From assembly GCA_964291275.2 (NCBI GenBank), contig OZ219799.1, positions 2,418,001 to 2,482,000 of the forward strand: a stretch of 64,000 nucleotides of DNA. Reading direction: 5' to 3'. The translations under genes and the position numbers were made by a program. The notes below the pieces were generated by a model that was not told the DNA's origin, ran no database searches, and saw only the letters and a program-made list of their open reading frames with translations. Within the stretch, counting starts at the first letter, position 1; each line of letters begins with the position of its first letter. This document shows positions 37,273 to 47,771 of this stretch, one piece after another. The DNA comes from Bin80 sp964291275 (GTDB lineage: Bacteria; Bacteroidota; Rhodothermia; Rhodothermales; Bin80).

Positions 37273-38367
37273 ATGATAAAAAAGCAAGCGTCTATGCCGG
37301 CCCCGCGAGGGCGTGCCACAGCCACTAACCCTGCTACACGTTTTGACCCTATTAGTGTGGAGCTGGATCCAGGTGCGTTGGAGCCTGATGAGCTGCGACA
37401 GACCAGTACCCGGTTCTTTGAGGATGCATCTAAGTCAATTCTTGTTAGCAATGACTCTCCAGACGTTGGGTTTAACTGGGGCATTAATCCATACCGCGGC
37501 TGCGAACACGGTTGTATATATTGTTATGCACGACCAAGTCACGAATACCTGGGATGGAGTGCGGGTCTGGATTTTGAAACAAAGATCCTCGTCAAACGCA
37601 GGGCTTCCGAGCTTTTGAGCCGAGAGCTGAGAAAAAAATCATGGAAACCAGCCGTCATTTCATTGTCCGGTAATACAGATCCCTATCAACCCGCAGAACG
37701 TCGATTCAAGCTGACGCGTGCCTGTTTGCAAACGCTCCTGGATCACCGCAATCCCGTGGGCATTATCACGAAGAATCATCTCGTTACACGGGATTTGGAC
37801 ATTCTGGCTCCGATGGCGAAACTTGGTCTGGCGCACGTGTTTATTTCAGTAACGACACTCCGCAACAAGATAGCCAGTGCGATGGAGCCGCGCACCAGCA
37901 TCCCGTCACGTCGACTGGACGCTATAGAAAAGCTTACCAAGGCGGGTGTACCTGTGGGTGTGATGGTAGCTCCTGTTGTTCCGGGTTTGACTGACGAGGA
38001 GCTCCCCGCGATAGTGCGGGCCGCAGCTGAACGTGGTGCTGTTCGGGCCGGATACATACTGCTTCGACTTCCTGGACCGGTGGCGCCGCTCTTTCAGGAT
38101 TGGCTGGAGCGTGCGATGCCAGAGCGCAAGGACAAAATATTGGGGCGGATCAGAGAGCTGCGCTCGGGCAGGCTGAATGATCCCCGCTTTCGTCATCGCA
38201 TGAAGGGGGAAGGTATATGGGCGCAAACCTTGGCTAACCTCTTTGAGGTAACGTGTAAGCGATACAACCTGAATCAGCCAATGCCACCGCTTCGGACAGA
38301 TTTGTTTATCCGGGAGCCAAGTAACCAACTCAGTCTCTTTGATCAGGACCCCCTGGATTCAGTATAA
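37273..38367 (+). CDS. PA0069-family radical SAM protein
   Basis: The 364-residue protein carries the [4Fe-4S] cluster motif C-x3-C-x2-C in CEHGCIYC (Cys77, Cys81, Cys84), followed by YARPSHEYLG, the hallmark of the PA0069/SplB-like family. The AdoMet-binding barrel continues with SGNTDPYQPAE and APVVPGLTD. The reaction is unknown; relatives include spore photoproduct lyase and some members are linked to DNA. The stop is followed 8 bases later by the lhr start, so the pair probably forms an operon, which fits a role in nucleic acid repair. Confidence 0.9.
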   Translation: MIKKQASMPAPRGRATATNPATRFDPISVELDPGALEPDELRQTSTRFFEDASKSILVSNDSPDVGFNWGINPYRGCEHGCIYCYARPSHEYLGWSAGLDFETKILVKRRASELLSRELRKKSWKPAVISLSGNTDPYQPAERRFKLTRACLQTLLDHRNPVGIITKNHLVTRDLDILAPMAKLGLAHVFISVTTLRNKIASAMEPRTSIPSRRLDAIEKLTKAGVPVGVMVAPVVPGLTDEELPAIVRAAAERGAVRAGYILLRLPGPVAPLFQDWLERAMPERKDKILGRIRELRSGRLNDPRFRHRMKGEGIWAQTLANLFEVTCKRYNLNQPMPPLRTDLFIREPSNQLSLFDQDPLDSV

Positions 38368-38374
38368 CAGGATC

Positions 38375-41300
38375 ATGGAGGCGTTTCATCCAATTGTAGC
38401 TTCTTGGTTCGAAGATGCATTCGAAGCCCCAACCGAAGTGCAGGAGCAAGCGTGGCCCTGCATTCAGCGTGGAGAGAATACGTTGATCGCTGCGCCTACG
38501 GGTGCGGGAAAAACGCTGGCGGCATTTCTGGTTGCAATTGATCGACTCCTGCGGAAGACACTTGATGGTACACTGGCTAATGAGACGGCAGTCGTGTACG
38601 TATCGCCACTGAAAGCGCTCAGCACTGACGTAAACGTAAACCTCTCTGTTCCACTTAAGGGTATCCAGGAACGGGTTCGTACGCAGGGGTACTCGGTGGT
38701 CCCCATCCGTACCGCCGTACGTACGGGAGATACCAGTGCATCTAAGCGGGCAGCGATGCTTCGGAAGCCTCCGCATGTATTGGTTACGACCCCTGAGTCT
38801 CTCTATCTCCTTGTTACGGCAAAGCGTAGTCGGGAAATGCTCCAGACCGTGCAGACGGTCATTGTTGACGAAATCCATGCTGTTCTTCCATCGCGCAGGG
38901 GTGCACATCTGGCACTGACACTGGAACGGCTGGCGCATATATCCAGACATCCTATCCAGCGTATTGGCCTATCGGCTACTCAAAGGCCAGTGAACACTGT
39001 GGCTTCCTATCTGACTGGATGTGAGGGGAATTGTACGATTGTGGATCTCGGGCATAACCGCAAGATGGAGCTTGCACTGGAACTTCCCCGGTCGCCTTTA
39101 GAGACCATCATGGCCCATGAAGTCTGGGCAGAAATCTATAATCGTCTCGCGGAGCTTGTAGCGGACTATCGTACTACGCTGGTCTTCACCAGCACGCGGC
39201 ATCTGGCGGAGCGCATTGCGCGCCATTTAGGTGAGCGCCTGGGACGGGATAACGTGTCAGCACATCACGGCAGTCTGGCACATGCTCGCAGGCGTGATGC
39301 CGAAGATAAGCTTAAGCGGGGAGAGCTTCGTGTACTTGTAGCCACAGCCTCTCTGGAATTGGGGATTGATATTGGATCCGTTGACCTGGTTTGTCAGATC
39401 GGATCTCCAAGATCCATATCGACCTTCTTACAGCGTGTCGGGAGAGCGGGCCATTACATCGGGGGGATTGCCAAGGGGCGACTGTTCCCGATCACACGTG
39501 AGGATTTGTTTGAATGTGCAGCCTTGCTTGATTCCGTTCGTGACGGGGCGCTGGAGCGCGTGAAACCCCAGGAAAACCCGATAGATGTATTGGCACAGCA
39601 GATTGTGGCAGAGGCTTCTGCGGAGGATTGGCAAACAGATGCGCTGTATGAGCTTCTCAAGCGTGCCTGGCCTTATCGTAATCTTAGCCGTAAAGTTTTT
39701 GATGCGACGGTTGCAATGGCTGCGCAGGGGTTTGATACTGCCCGCGGTCGACGCAAGGGGCTTCTGTACCACGATGCCATCAACGGACGCATTAGTGGTA
39801 GACCGGCTGCACGTCTGGTCGCACTCACATCTGGAGGTGCAATCCCCGATTCCGCGGAGTACAGGGTAATTATGGAACCAACAGGAACACCTGTCGGGAA
39901 GGTTCATGAAGATTTTGCGGTTGAGAGTTTTGCAGGTGATGTGTTCCAGTTGGGCAGTAGCTCATGGCGCATTCTAAAAGTAGGTTCGGGCGTTGTGCGA
40001 GTAGAAGATGCCCAGGGCGCGCCCCCTATGTTCCCGTTTTGGTTGGGGGAATCCAATGCACGCAGCGACGAGCTTTCCAGAGCACTCTCGAGGTTCCGAG
40101 CGGCGATCAATACATACCTGGATAGTCGCACAAACACGTCCAACTGGCTCGAGGAGAATAAAGGACTCCCTGGTCCAGCTGCCGTGCAGATAGCCGAATA
40201 CCTGGTTGCTTCCAAGGAGTTACTTGGTGTCCTGCCGTTGCAGGAGGAGTTGGTTGCCGAGCGGTTTTTTGATGATTCCGGGGGAACCCAACTAGTGATT
40301 CATGCTCCGTATGGAGCCCGTGTCAATCGTGCCTGGGGCCTAGCGCTGCGCAAACGTCTTTGCCAGATATATAATTGTGAATTGCAGGCGGCAGCCACTG
40401 AAAACAGCATCCTTCTTTCACTCGGATCGCAGCACTCGTTCCCGATAGAAGATGTATTTAAGCTTCTCGAATCAACGACAGTAAGAGATATCCTGGTGCA
40501 GGCGGTTCTGGAGGCCCCCATGTTCCAGATGCGTTGGCGTTGGGTAATGAATATTGCCCTGGCCGTGCCACGGGCGCGTGGAGGAAAGAAGGTGGCTCCA
40601 CAGTTGCAGCGAATGCAGGCCGAGGATATCCTGTTCTCGATATTTCCGGATGCCGGTGCACAGTTGGAAAATCTCTCAGGTGAGCGTACACCGCCTATGC
40701 ATCCCTTGGTTGATCAGGTACTCGAAGACTGCCTGCAGGAGGCAATGGATTGTAAGCATCTCCAAAAATTGTTAGATCAGATCCAGTCAGGAGCTATTCG
40801 AGTCCACGCAGTGAATACACCGGAGCCCTCATCCTTGGCACTGGATGTATTGGCCGCAAGTCCTTATGCCTTTCTGGATGATGCACCACTGCAGGAACGA
40901 CGTGCTCAGGCGGTATATCGTCGTCGAGCTTTTGAGCCTTCCCAGAACACGGACATAGGCTATCTGGATGAGGAGATTCTGGAGGGAGTACTGGAAGAGG
41001 CGCAGCCCCGGGTTCGGAATGATGATGAGTTGCATGACCTTCTGCTGATCGCGGGCTGCCTTACAGCCAAGCAGGGCAGTTCGTACAGGGATTGGTTCAA
41101 TGAACTTGTTCGGGATGGCCGGACAACCCTCCTGCGCCTTACAGAAGGACAGGAGGTATGGGTTGCAACTGAAAGATTACATGAAGCTTTGGTGCTCTGG
41201 GAACAGGCGGTTGTAGAGCCACCGGTAAAAGTCTCGAATACGGACACGGATGCATCCGAGGCTGCGCAGGATTTTGTGCTCGGGCTAATGGAAATACATG

Positions 41301-42571
41301 CGCCGATGACGGCTGAAGAGGTCGCAGCACATCTGTATATCACACCTGCTGATGCTGAATCTGCCCTCATAGCCCTGGAAGGTCGGGGAGCATTGCTTCG
41401 AGGCAACTTTACGCAAAGCACCAGCGGAACCAAACAATGGTGCCATCGGGGGATCCTCGCAAAGGTCTATAGAAAAACCGTTAACCGCCTTCGCGCCGAA
41501 ATCAGTCCGGTCACACAGGCAGACTATGTACGGTTTTTATTTGCCTGGCAAAAAGCAGCACCTGCTTATCAGGTTGCCGGGCAGGATGGATTGCTGGCTG
41601 TTCTGAAACAGCTGAGCGGCTTTGCGTTGCAAGCCGCAGCGTGGGAGTCGGATGTCCTCCCTGTGCGTGTTAAGGATTACAGTCCAGCAATGCTGGATCT
41701 GCTATGCATGACCGGACAGGTACAGTGGTTTCGGGCAGTGGGCAGCAAATCTGCACCGATACGCTCGACCTCTATTACCCTTTGTGTTCGGGAGGATTCC
41801 AACCTGTTCAATAGTGGAGTCTGGCAGGAGGGGTTATCTACGGCTGCCGAAGAAATTCTTGAAGTGCTTACAACAAGAGGGGCCTCGTTCCTGCATGAAT
41901 TGGAAAACACCTGCAATCTACTGCCGACTCAGATTGAATCAGTCCTGCAGGAGCTGGTCTCGTGTGGGATCGTTACCAGTGACGGATTTGCAGGCTTGCG
42001 ATTTCTGTTGACTCCCGTGGATAAGCGACGAAAGAGCCGCAGGATGGAGGCACATTTGAATGCGATCGGTCGGTGGAGCATCCTGGTAGGAAACCAGGTG
42101 AAAGACGATGAGGCAAGCATAAGATTGGCTAAACTCATACTGGCACGGTATGGTGTCGTCTGTCGTCGGGTACTGTTACGGGAGCCTAATCTGCCGCAAT
42201 GGCGTGACCTCGTGCGCATTTTTTGGGATATGGAGCTTCGTGGAGAGGTTCGAGGAGGGCGCTTTATTGCAGGTGTCCCCGGCGAGCAGTTCGGATTACC
42301 CGAAGCGGTGGGGTTGCTACGGCGTATCAGGCGGGATAAAACGCTCTGCGCAGAACCGGTGGGGCTTAGCGCTGCTGATCCTTTGAATCTAGCGGGTATT
42401 ATTGGTCCAGGGGCTAGACTGCCTGTGCTCGCGTCAAACCGGATGGTTTATCAATCAGGCGAAGTTGTGGCTAAACTGTCCGGAAAGGGTGATCAGGATG
42501 AATCAGTCGCCCCTTCACTTCAGAAGATGTTGCGTACGCAGCAAGTTTATTTCAGGTCGCAGCCTCGGTAG
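38375..42571 (+). CDS. lhr: Lhr-type DNA helicase
   Basis: From ATG 38375 the protein has 1,398 residues, the size of bacterial Lhr. Walker A APTGAGKT (40-47), DEIH motif II (165-168), SAT motif III (LSATQRP) and the QRVGRAGH motif VI are visible in the first 370 residues. A winged-helix and Lhr core (to about 880) and a long C-terminal extension follow. Lhr unwinds DNA:DNA and RNA:DNA duplexes and has been linked to repair. It directly follows the radical SAM gene. The 3' end overlaps a convergent DUF1801 gene by 20 bases. Annotation is based on motif order and length. Confidence 0.92.
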   Translation: MEAFHPIVASWFEDAFEAPTEVQEQAWPCIQRGENTLIAAPTGAGKTLAAFLVAIDRLLRKTLDGTLANETAVVYVSPLKALSTDVNVNLSVPLKGIQERVRTQGYSVVPIRTAVRTGDTSASKRAAMLRKPPHVLVTTPESLYLLVTAKRSREMLQTVQTVIVDEIHAVLPSRRGAHLALTLERLAHISRHPIQRIGLSATQRPVNTVASYLTGCEGNCTIVDLGHNRKMELALELPRSPLETIMAHEVWAEIYNRLAELVADYRTTLVFTSTRHLAERIARHLGERLGRDNVSAHHGSLAHARRRDAEDKLKRGELRVLVATASLELGIDIGSVDLVCQIGSPRSISTFLQRVGRAGHYIGGIAKGRLFPITREDLFECAALLDSVRDGALERVKPQENPIDVLAQQIVAEASAEDWQTDALYELLKRAWPYRNLSRKVFDATVAMAAQGFDTARGRRKGLLYHDAINGRISGRPAARLVALTSGGAIPDSAEYRVIMEPTGTPVGKVHEDFAVESFAGDVFQLGSSSWRILKVGSGVVRVEDAQGAPPMFPFWLGESNARSDELSRALSRFRAAINTYLDSRTNTSNWLEENKGLPGPAAVQIAEYLVASKELLGVLPLQEELVAERFFDDSGGTQLVIHAPYGARVNRAWGLALRKRLCQIYNCELQAAATENSILLSLGSQHSFPIEDVFKLLESTTVRDILVQAVLEAPMFQMRWRWVMNIALAVPRARGGKKVAPQLQRMQAEDILFSIFPDAGAQLENLSGERTPPMHPLVDQVLEDCLQEAMDCKHLQKLLDQIQSGAIRVHAVNTPEPSSLALDVLAASPYAFLDDAPLQERRAQAVYRRRAFEPSQNTDIGYLDEEILEGVLEEAQPRVRNDDELHDLLLIAGCLTAKQGSSYRDWFNELVRDGRTTLLRLTEGQEVWVATERLHEALVLWEQAVVEPPVKVSNTDTDASEAAQDFVLGLMEIHAPMTAEEVAAHLYITPADAESALIALEGRGALLRGNFTQSTSGTKQWCHRGILAKVYRKTVNRLRAEISPVTQADYVRFLFAWQKAAPAYQVAGQDGLLAVLKQLSGFALQAAAWESDVLPVRVKDYSPAMLDLLCMTGQVQWFRAVGSKSAPIRSTSITLCVREDSNLFNSGVWQEGLSTAAEEILEVLTTRGASFLHELENTCNLLPTQIESVLQELVSCGIVTSDGFAGLRFLLTPVDKRRKSRRMEAHLNAIGRWSILVGNQVKDDEASIRLAKLILARYGVVCRRVLLREPNLPQWRDLVRIFWDMELRGEVRGGRFIAGVPGEQFGLPEAVGLLRRIRRDKTLCAEPVGLSAADPLNLAGIIGPGARLPVLASNRMVYQSGEVVAKLSGKGDQDESVAPSLQKMLRTQQVYFRSQPR

Positions 42572-42983
42572 CACATAGGCCCGTTGCAATAGAGCATGCT
42601 TCCTGAATCATCTCTTCTAGAACTTCCAGGTTTACATCACTCAGTCGTTTGATGTAGAGGCAACTCTTGCCGCGTGTATGTTTGCCCAAGTTTTTCAAAG
42701 CTACTTTGTGGTGATCTAATCCACCGGCCAAATACAGGCTGAGGGCTTTTTTTCGGGGTGAGAACCCTACTTTGAACCATTCACCGGTGCGCCCCGAAGC
42801 ATAGCGGTAATGGAATTGACCAAACCCAATGATTGTAGGGCCCCACATCGTCGGTGAATCGCCTGTGGCTTCCCCCATCATGCGAAGGAGAATAGCGCTG
42901 TCGTCCTGTTGTTCTCGGCGCCCCAATGCGCCCAGAAATTCCTGTACGTTCACTTCTGTTGGCCGGGTTTTTTGGCTGGACAT
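42552..42983 (-). CDS. DUF1801 (YdhG-like) protein
   Basis: From ATG 42983 the protein has 143 residues. The family pattern is clear: VQEFLGALGRREQQDD, PTMWGPTIIGFGQFHYRY, VGFSPRKKALSLYL, LGKHTRGKSCLYIKRLSDV. The fold is iron-chaperone/YdhG-like; function is not established. It overlaps the lhr 3' end by 20 bases on the opposite strand. Confidence 0.88.
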   Translation of the reverse strand: MSSQKTRPTEVNVQEFLGALGRREQQDDSAILLRMMGEATGDSPTMWGPTIIGFGQFHYRYASGRTGEWFKVGFSPRKKALSLYLAGGLDHHKVALKNLGKHTRGKSCLYIKRLSDVNLEVLEEMIQEACSIATGLCATEAAT

Positions 42984-43117
42984 TGTTGGTGAGCTTTTGT
43001 TTGAAATGAAGTTAAGTATGCAGGTATTCAATAAAGATTGAACCCAAGTTAGCAAGGCTAGTACGTCGATGCGGGGATCAAGTGCGAGACCTCTAATTGT
43101 GGGTAAACAAACTGGAT

Positions 43118-43936
43118 ATGACGTTACATGCGTTCCTAGATACAGAATACGGGCACTTTGCAGATGCGCGATTGCGAAGGATCCTGCGGAAGGGTGTAGA
43201 TATTGAGATACGCAGGGGCCCTGCATCAGAGACGCCGCTACATGTTGCGGTTCGTCGTTGCCGATTACGGGCCGTGCAGCAACTCGTTCGTGCCGGTGCA
43301 AAGATCAATGCACTGAATGCGTATCAGAAGACTGCTTATGCGCATGCTGTCCGTCGCGGGTTCACCGCAATCGCTACTTATCTGACTGACCAGGGTGCTA
43401 GCACCTCTCTCACTAAGGCCGACCAGTTGGCTGTGGCAATGTCGAGAGGCAGAGAGGTGGAAGCCCGACGAATTCTTTTAGCGAGCCCACACCTTGCCCA
43501 CACGGGTAACCCTGGTGAGGATCGATTATTGGCGGATATGGCAGGCAGGAATGCAGAGTGGCCGGTACAATTGCTGATAGATGCGCAGGCATCCCTCATT
43601 GCTCCGGGCCTTGATGGTGGGACACCGCTGCATCAGGCAGCCTGGTTTGGTCAACCCGATCATGTGCACACGCTTCTCGCAGCGGGGGCGCCGCTGGAAG
43701 TATGGTGCACAGACCATACTTCGTCGCCCCTGGGTTGGGCAGTTCATGGATCACGAGAATCTGGCGGTGCCAGCTCCCGTCAGGAGATATATACAACTAT
43801 TGTGACCATGCTTCTGGATGCGGGAGCACGGCTGTACTATGCAGATGATGACACGGATGCCTACTATAGGAGACTGCTGCGACAGGCAAGTCGACCTGTG
43901 CGGGTGCTTCTGCGGGAGGCTTGGAGAAACATATGA
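43118..43936 (+). CDS. Ankyrin repeat protein
   Basis: From ATG 43118 the protein has 272 residues and about six ankyrin-like repeats, the clearest being ETPLHVAVRRCRLRAVQQLV (about residues 38-57) and TPLHQAAWFGQPDHVHTLLAAG. No signal peptide is seen, so it is probably cytoplasmic. Ankyrin proteins bind other proteins; the partner is unknown. In host-associated bacteria such proteins can be effectors, but nothing in this sequence indicates secretion. The upstream TTG at 43097 is a weaker start. Confidence 0.8.
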   Translation: MTLHAFLDTEYGHFADARLRRILRKGVDIEIRRGPASETPLHVAVRRCRLRAVQQLVRAGAKINALNAYQKTAYAHAVRRGFTAIATYLTDQGASTSLTKADQLAVAMSRGREVEARRILLASPHLAHTGNPGEDRLLADMAGRNAEWPVQLLIDAQASLIAPGLDGGTPLHQAAWFGQPDHVHTLLAAGAPLEVWCTDHTSSPLGWAVHGSRESGGASSRQEIYTTIVTMLLDAGARLYYADDDTDAYYRRLLRQASRPVRVLLREAWRNI

Positions 43937-43994
43937 GGCGGCATGGGTCAATTAAAGCCTGATCATTCAGGATTAAGATCATACATCCTCCATA

Positions 43995-44041
43995 GCCTAG
44001 CTTCGCCATTCGTAGTGCCATAAAATGGCGAAGTAAGGCTA
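43995..44041. repeat. Dispersed palindromic repeat, copy 2
   Basis: An inverted repeat with arms GCCTAGCTTCGCCATT and AATGGCGAAGTAAGGC (two mismatches) around TCGTAGTGCCAT. It is the reverse-complement counterpart of 23660-23703. It lies downstream of the ankyrin gene and 200 bases from the 3' end of the M16 gene, so it could also act as a terminator structure. Confidence 0.65.
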
Positions 44042-44244
44042 AGACAAAACTCACAGCAGATCAAACGCCTCAACCAAAGAACAACACGGTACAGTTAGAT
44101 CTTTTCGAGGGCTTGGAATACCGCAACCTTGTAGCTCTTCTGACCTCTCATCTATGCACCCCGCCTGTTTCAGGGTGAAACCTGAAGGAGTTCCAACCTC
44201 TGGAATTGCCGTCAGCATAAAGGATCAAGTTTTTGCCGAAACGA

Positions 44245-47082
44245 CTATTCAGACTGTTCGGGAAACAGGGTCACCTGTACATAGCGGTCGGTCAACCATC
44301 TTGTAGCGGCCTGTTGCAGATCATCTGCCGTCAGGCCATCTATAAGTTCATCGTAACGGAGAATATCAAGTGGCTCCGAAACACGGTCTGCATAATAGGC
44401 CGAGCGAAGTGTGCCAACCCAGAATCCATTCTCCTCAAGACTCACAGTGCGGGCTTGACGCTGCTGTTCCTGTACACGTGCTACGTAATCCTCTGACACA
44501 CCGTCGCGCTTAATTTCTTCAATGGTTTCGAAAACAGCATTCGTCAATTCTTCCGCACGTTCTGGATCGCAGCCAAAGCTGATTGAGAACCTGTACCACT
44601 CCCGTGGGCGTCGAAGTGGCGTGGCATTAACCCCCGCACCGTAGATACCACCACGCTCTTCCCGTAATTCCTCGAATAAAAGGATGTCAAGCAGCATCTC
44701 TAGAGACTCAATGTGATGTCGTGCCTGTCGCGAATCCGCATAAGAACCATTGAAGGTAATGCTGACACGACTCTGTGGCTCCTGCCCTTTATAAACGGTT
44801 TTAACCACTGTACCCTCAGGGTTTTGAGATTTTATGTCTCGCCAAGTTTCCTCCCGGTCTGTAGCAGGAAGGGTGCCAAGATAGGTCTGGGCAAGTGCTG
44901 CCAACGTGTCAACTTCGAAGGCGCCTACGAAGATGAAGACAAAATCATCCATGTCTGCGAATCTCTCCTGATATATTTCCAAGGTTCGCTCTATATTGAT
45001 GGCATCAAGCTCCTCCATCGTGGCAGACCGGAACCGCGGGTGGTTCATATAGAGCGTAGTACGGAGTGTGTCACTGAATGCAGTATTCGGGGAATTCTTT
45101 CGGTTCTCCAGAAATGTGCGTTGGAAGTTGATTTGAGACAGAAATGCTGACGAGTCAAGCCGTGCTTGCGTAGCACGTAGATGAATCAATTGGAACAAAA
45201 GCTCCAAGTCTTCCGGCGACGCTTCGCCTCTGAATCCTTCAAACAACCCGCCAATTGATGCCGATACAGAGGCGCGCTTGCCCGACATCTTTTTCCGCAA
45301 TGCTGTCTGGTCAAATGCACCGACACCGCTACTGTTGACGATAAAACCTGCATATGTCGCCGTTAGAAACTCATCGTCGTTATACAAAGATGATCCACCT
45401 TCGCTGAAGGAAGTAAACTGAACTTCGTCGGCCCGGAAATCTGTGGGTTTCATCACGACGCGAATCCCGTTTGCCAGTGTGATCTCCGTAACTCCAAGTT
45501 CGGAGATCGAGCGTTCACTTACAATCGCTGCTGGAGTCAGCACTTCTTCAAACAGAGGAGCATCCACTGCGGTATCAACATATGGCTCTACTTTGGTTCC
45601 GCTATATTTTTCGAAGGTACTAGCTAACAGGTCCTCGGTGATCCATTCCAGGGATTCTTTCTCCGGGATATCCACAGTAATTGCCCGATCCTGACTGCCC
45701 AATGCTTTCGGTAGATATGCACTTACCTCTTCCAGTGTAATTGTGGGCACAAGCTGCTGTGCAAGTTGATATTCATTTACTACACCGGGGATGGGATCGT
45801 TTTCGAGAAAATGGGAAACATAGGAGGATACAAGCCTCGCCGAAGGGGTGTTTTCGCGCTCATTGTACGCCTCTTCGCGCGAGCGCATGAATGACTCTTT
45901 GAAGCGTGAGAATTCGCCAGATGTGAAGCTGTGCTGCTTGACGCGTTCCGCCTCAAGTACCAGTGTACGAAGTGCAGCGGTTAGGCTGTCTTCGTTCGCA
46001 TATGCTTGTAAATTGAAAAAAGATGCACCGCGCACCATATCCCCAAGGCCTGCATTGGCTATGAGAAAAGGAGCACTTGTACCGTCCTGAGCAATCTCGG
46101 AAAGACGTCGCGAGAGCATGCCCCTCGCCAATGATCCCACCAAGGACTGGCGATGGTCGGCGACGGTTTTGATGGTCACCTTTGGCTGTCTGTAGAGTAG
46201 CGAAAGTCCTGGAAAGAAACTGTACTCTGGATCGCTTACAACCTTGTGCCGCACCTCTTGTAATGGCACATCGAATGTCGGACGTGGTATTGGGTCTGCG
46301 GCTGCCGGAATCGTGGCAAAATGCTCCTCTACAAGTGACTTCATAGTAGACACATCCAGAGCCCCGACTACGACAACAGCCATCAGATCGGGCCGATACC
46401 AAGTTTCGTAAAAACGTCGCACGGTCTCGTAGGTGCTCTGTTTGATTACAAGCGTGTCTCCGATGGGGAGTCGTTCTGCGTAGCGTGAGTCGCCAAGAAG
46501 AGTCGGAATCAATTCGTCTAACATGCGTCCAGATGCGCCGCGGCCGCTACGCCATTCCTCTACCACCACACCGCGCTCATTGTCAATCTCTTCATCACTC
46601 AACGTGGCGTAGGCTGCCCAATCTTCCAATACCTGGAATGCCTTGTGTACCACTTCCATGCTGTCCGTAGGCACCTGGAGTTGGTAGACTGTTTCGTTGA
46701 AACCTGTATATGCATTGACGTCTGGGCCGATTTGCATACCGATGCGCTGCAGGAATTCCATGAGCGTTTGCTTGGGAAAGCGCCTTGTTCCATTAAAGAG
46801 CATGTGCTCTACAAAATGGGCCAACCCAAGTTGGTCGTCATCTTCCAGTACACTACCTGCGTTTACGACCAGCCGAAGCTCAAGGCGAGATTCTGGTTCG
46901 TGGTTCTCTCGCAAATAGTAAGTGATGCCATTTTCCAGCTGTCCAATGGTAACAGCACTATCCACAGGGATGGGAAGGTCCAAGGCTGACTGGGCCTGTG
47001 TGTTTGTAGCCAGCGCAGATACTCCAAAAGGGAGCAAGCATAAAAAGAGGAAGAGCTTGAATGAAAATTGTTGTGCGTACAT
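44245..47082 (-). CDS. M16 family zinc peptidase, secreted
   Basis: The 945-residue protein has a signal peptide (about 1-30) and two repeated M16 halves. The first half has the inverted zinc motif HFVEH (89-93) with the third ligand about 75 residues later (in the DNERGVVVEEW stretch). The second half (about 500-930) has no HxxEH and is the inactive partner that completes the chamber, as in PqqL- or pitrilysin-like enzymes. It should degrade peptides in the periplasm or outside. The ATG at 47082 is the start nearest the signal. Confidence 0.9.
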   Translation of the reverse strand: MYAQQFSFKLFLFLCLLPFGVSALATNTQAQSALDLPIPVDSAVTIGQLENGITYYLRENHEPESRLELRLVVNAGSVLEDDDQLGLAHFVEHMLFNGTRRFPKQTLMEFLQRIGMQIGPDVNAYTGFNETVYQLQVPTDSMEVVHKAFQVLEDWAAYATLSDEEIDNERGVVVEEWRSGRGASGRMLDELIPTLLGDSRYAERLPIGDTLVIKQSTYETVRRFYETWYRPDLMAVVVVGALDVSTMKSLVEEHFATIPAAADPIPRPTFDVPLQEVRHKVVSDPEYSFFPGLSLLYRQPKVTIKTVADHRQSLVGSLARGMLSRRLSEIAQDGTSAPFLIANAGLGDMVRGASFFNLQAYANEDSLTAALRTLVLEAERVKQHSFTSGEFSRFKESFMRSREEAYNERENTPSARLVSSYVSHFLENDPIPGVVNEYQLAQQLVPTITLEEVSAYLPKALGSQDRAITVDIPEKESLEWITEDLLASTFEKYSGTKVEPYVDTAVDAPLFEEVLTPAAIVSERSISELGVTEITLANGIRVVMKPTDFRADEVQFTSFSEGGSSLYNDDEFLTATYAGFIVNSSGVGAFDQTALRKKMSGKRASVSASIGGLFEGFRGEASPEDLELLFQLIHLRATQARLDSSAFLSQINFQRTFLENRKNSPNTAFSDTLRTTLYMNHPRFRSATMEELDAINIERTLEIYQERFADMDDFVFIFVGAFEVDTLAALAQTYLGTLPATDREETWRDIKSQNPEGTVVKTVYKGQEPQSRVSITFNGSYADSRQARHHIESLEMLLDILLFEELREERGGIYGAGVNATPLRRPREWYRFSISFGCDPERAEELTNAVFETIEEIKRDGVSEDYVARVQEQQRQARTVSLEENGFWVGTLRSAYYADRVSEPLDILRYDELIDGLTADDLQQAATRWLTDRYVQVTLFPEQSE

Positions 47083-47743
47083 TGGAAGTGGGTATTCGGA
47101 GAAGAATCAATGAACTAGAAGCACATGAATGTACAGTTCAGGATCGGGTTCCGCTCTATGTGAGTTGTATTTCGAAAGCACCTGCAATCTGCTGAGTGGG
47201 CAACTGGCAGGAAATGGTCGACGTCAGCAGCCCCTGTACGAATCTGGCACCAGTCACAAACAGCCACTTTCCCTATCCCGAGAGCGATATATCCGCCATT
47301 AGTCGGGTCCGAAACTGGATCTTAGTGGATGCATGATTGGCCTGCATGAGGAGGGTGTAACCCCTTCTAAGAAGTGTGAAAAGCACAAAAAAGCGAAAAG
47401 CACCAAGCACGGCTTGAGAAATTCCGTACACGCTTCAACCAACTTTCAGCGGCAGCGCGAAAGTTGGTCCGCGAGATCATCACGACCTACTTTGAGGGGT
47501 GTGTTGATAACTCCCACTCTGCTAATCCCCACCCGATCGAGTACGACCGCCCGCACGAACATTGACATTGGTACCTGGAGGAGGCGGAGGAGTGGGATGT
47601 GAGCCTCCAGCAGCTGCAGTCGGCTGTGCGGGCGGAAGCTGATGCGCGGGAGAAGGAGGGTCATATAACTTTGGTGAGTCCGGTCTCCAGAGATGACACA
47701 TCAACGGGAACCACTTAATTCTGAATTTCGTCCAACTTGCATC
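47083..47743. other. Gap upstream of M16 gene with a degraded ORF
   Basis: No intact gene. On the plus strand, 47401-47690 reads as a protein-like helical segment (ARLEKFRTRFNQLSAAARKL and, after a TGA, YLEEAEEWDVSLQQLQSA). I cannot name the family; it looks like a broken helical-protein gene. Bases 47700-47743 match the region upstream of the coiled-coil gene at 50830. Confidence 0.3.
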
Positions 47744-47771
47744 GTGGCACAAGACAACGACCACCAAGGTC
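47744..47771 (+). pseudogene. Coiled-coil membrane protein, 5' part (split by IS copy 2)
   Basis: GTG start followed by GCACAAGACAACGACCACCA, the start of a paralogue of the protein at 50830-51162 (both begin xAxQDN). The IS4-type element is inserted after codon 9. The 3' part is at 50331-50618. Confidence 0.75.

Noticed and set aside
47401..47690. Named gene in the helical open segment
   Set aside because: Reads like a protein but has a stop, no start and no recognisable family.
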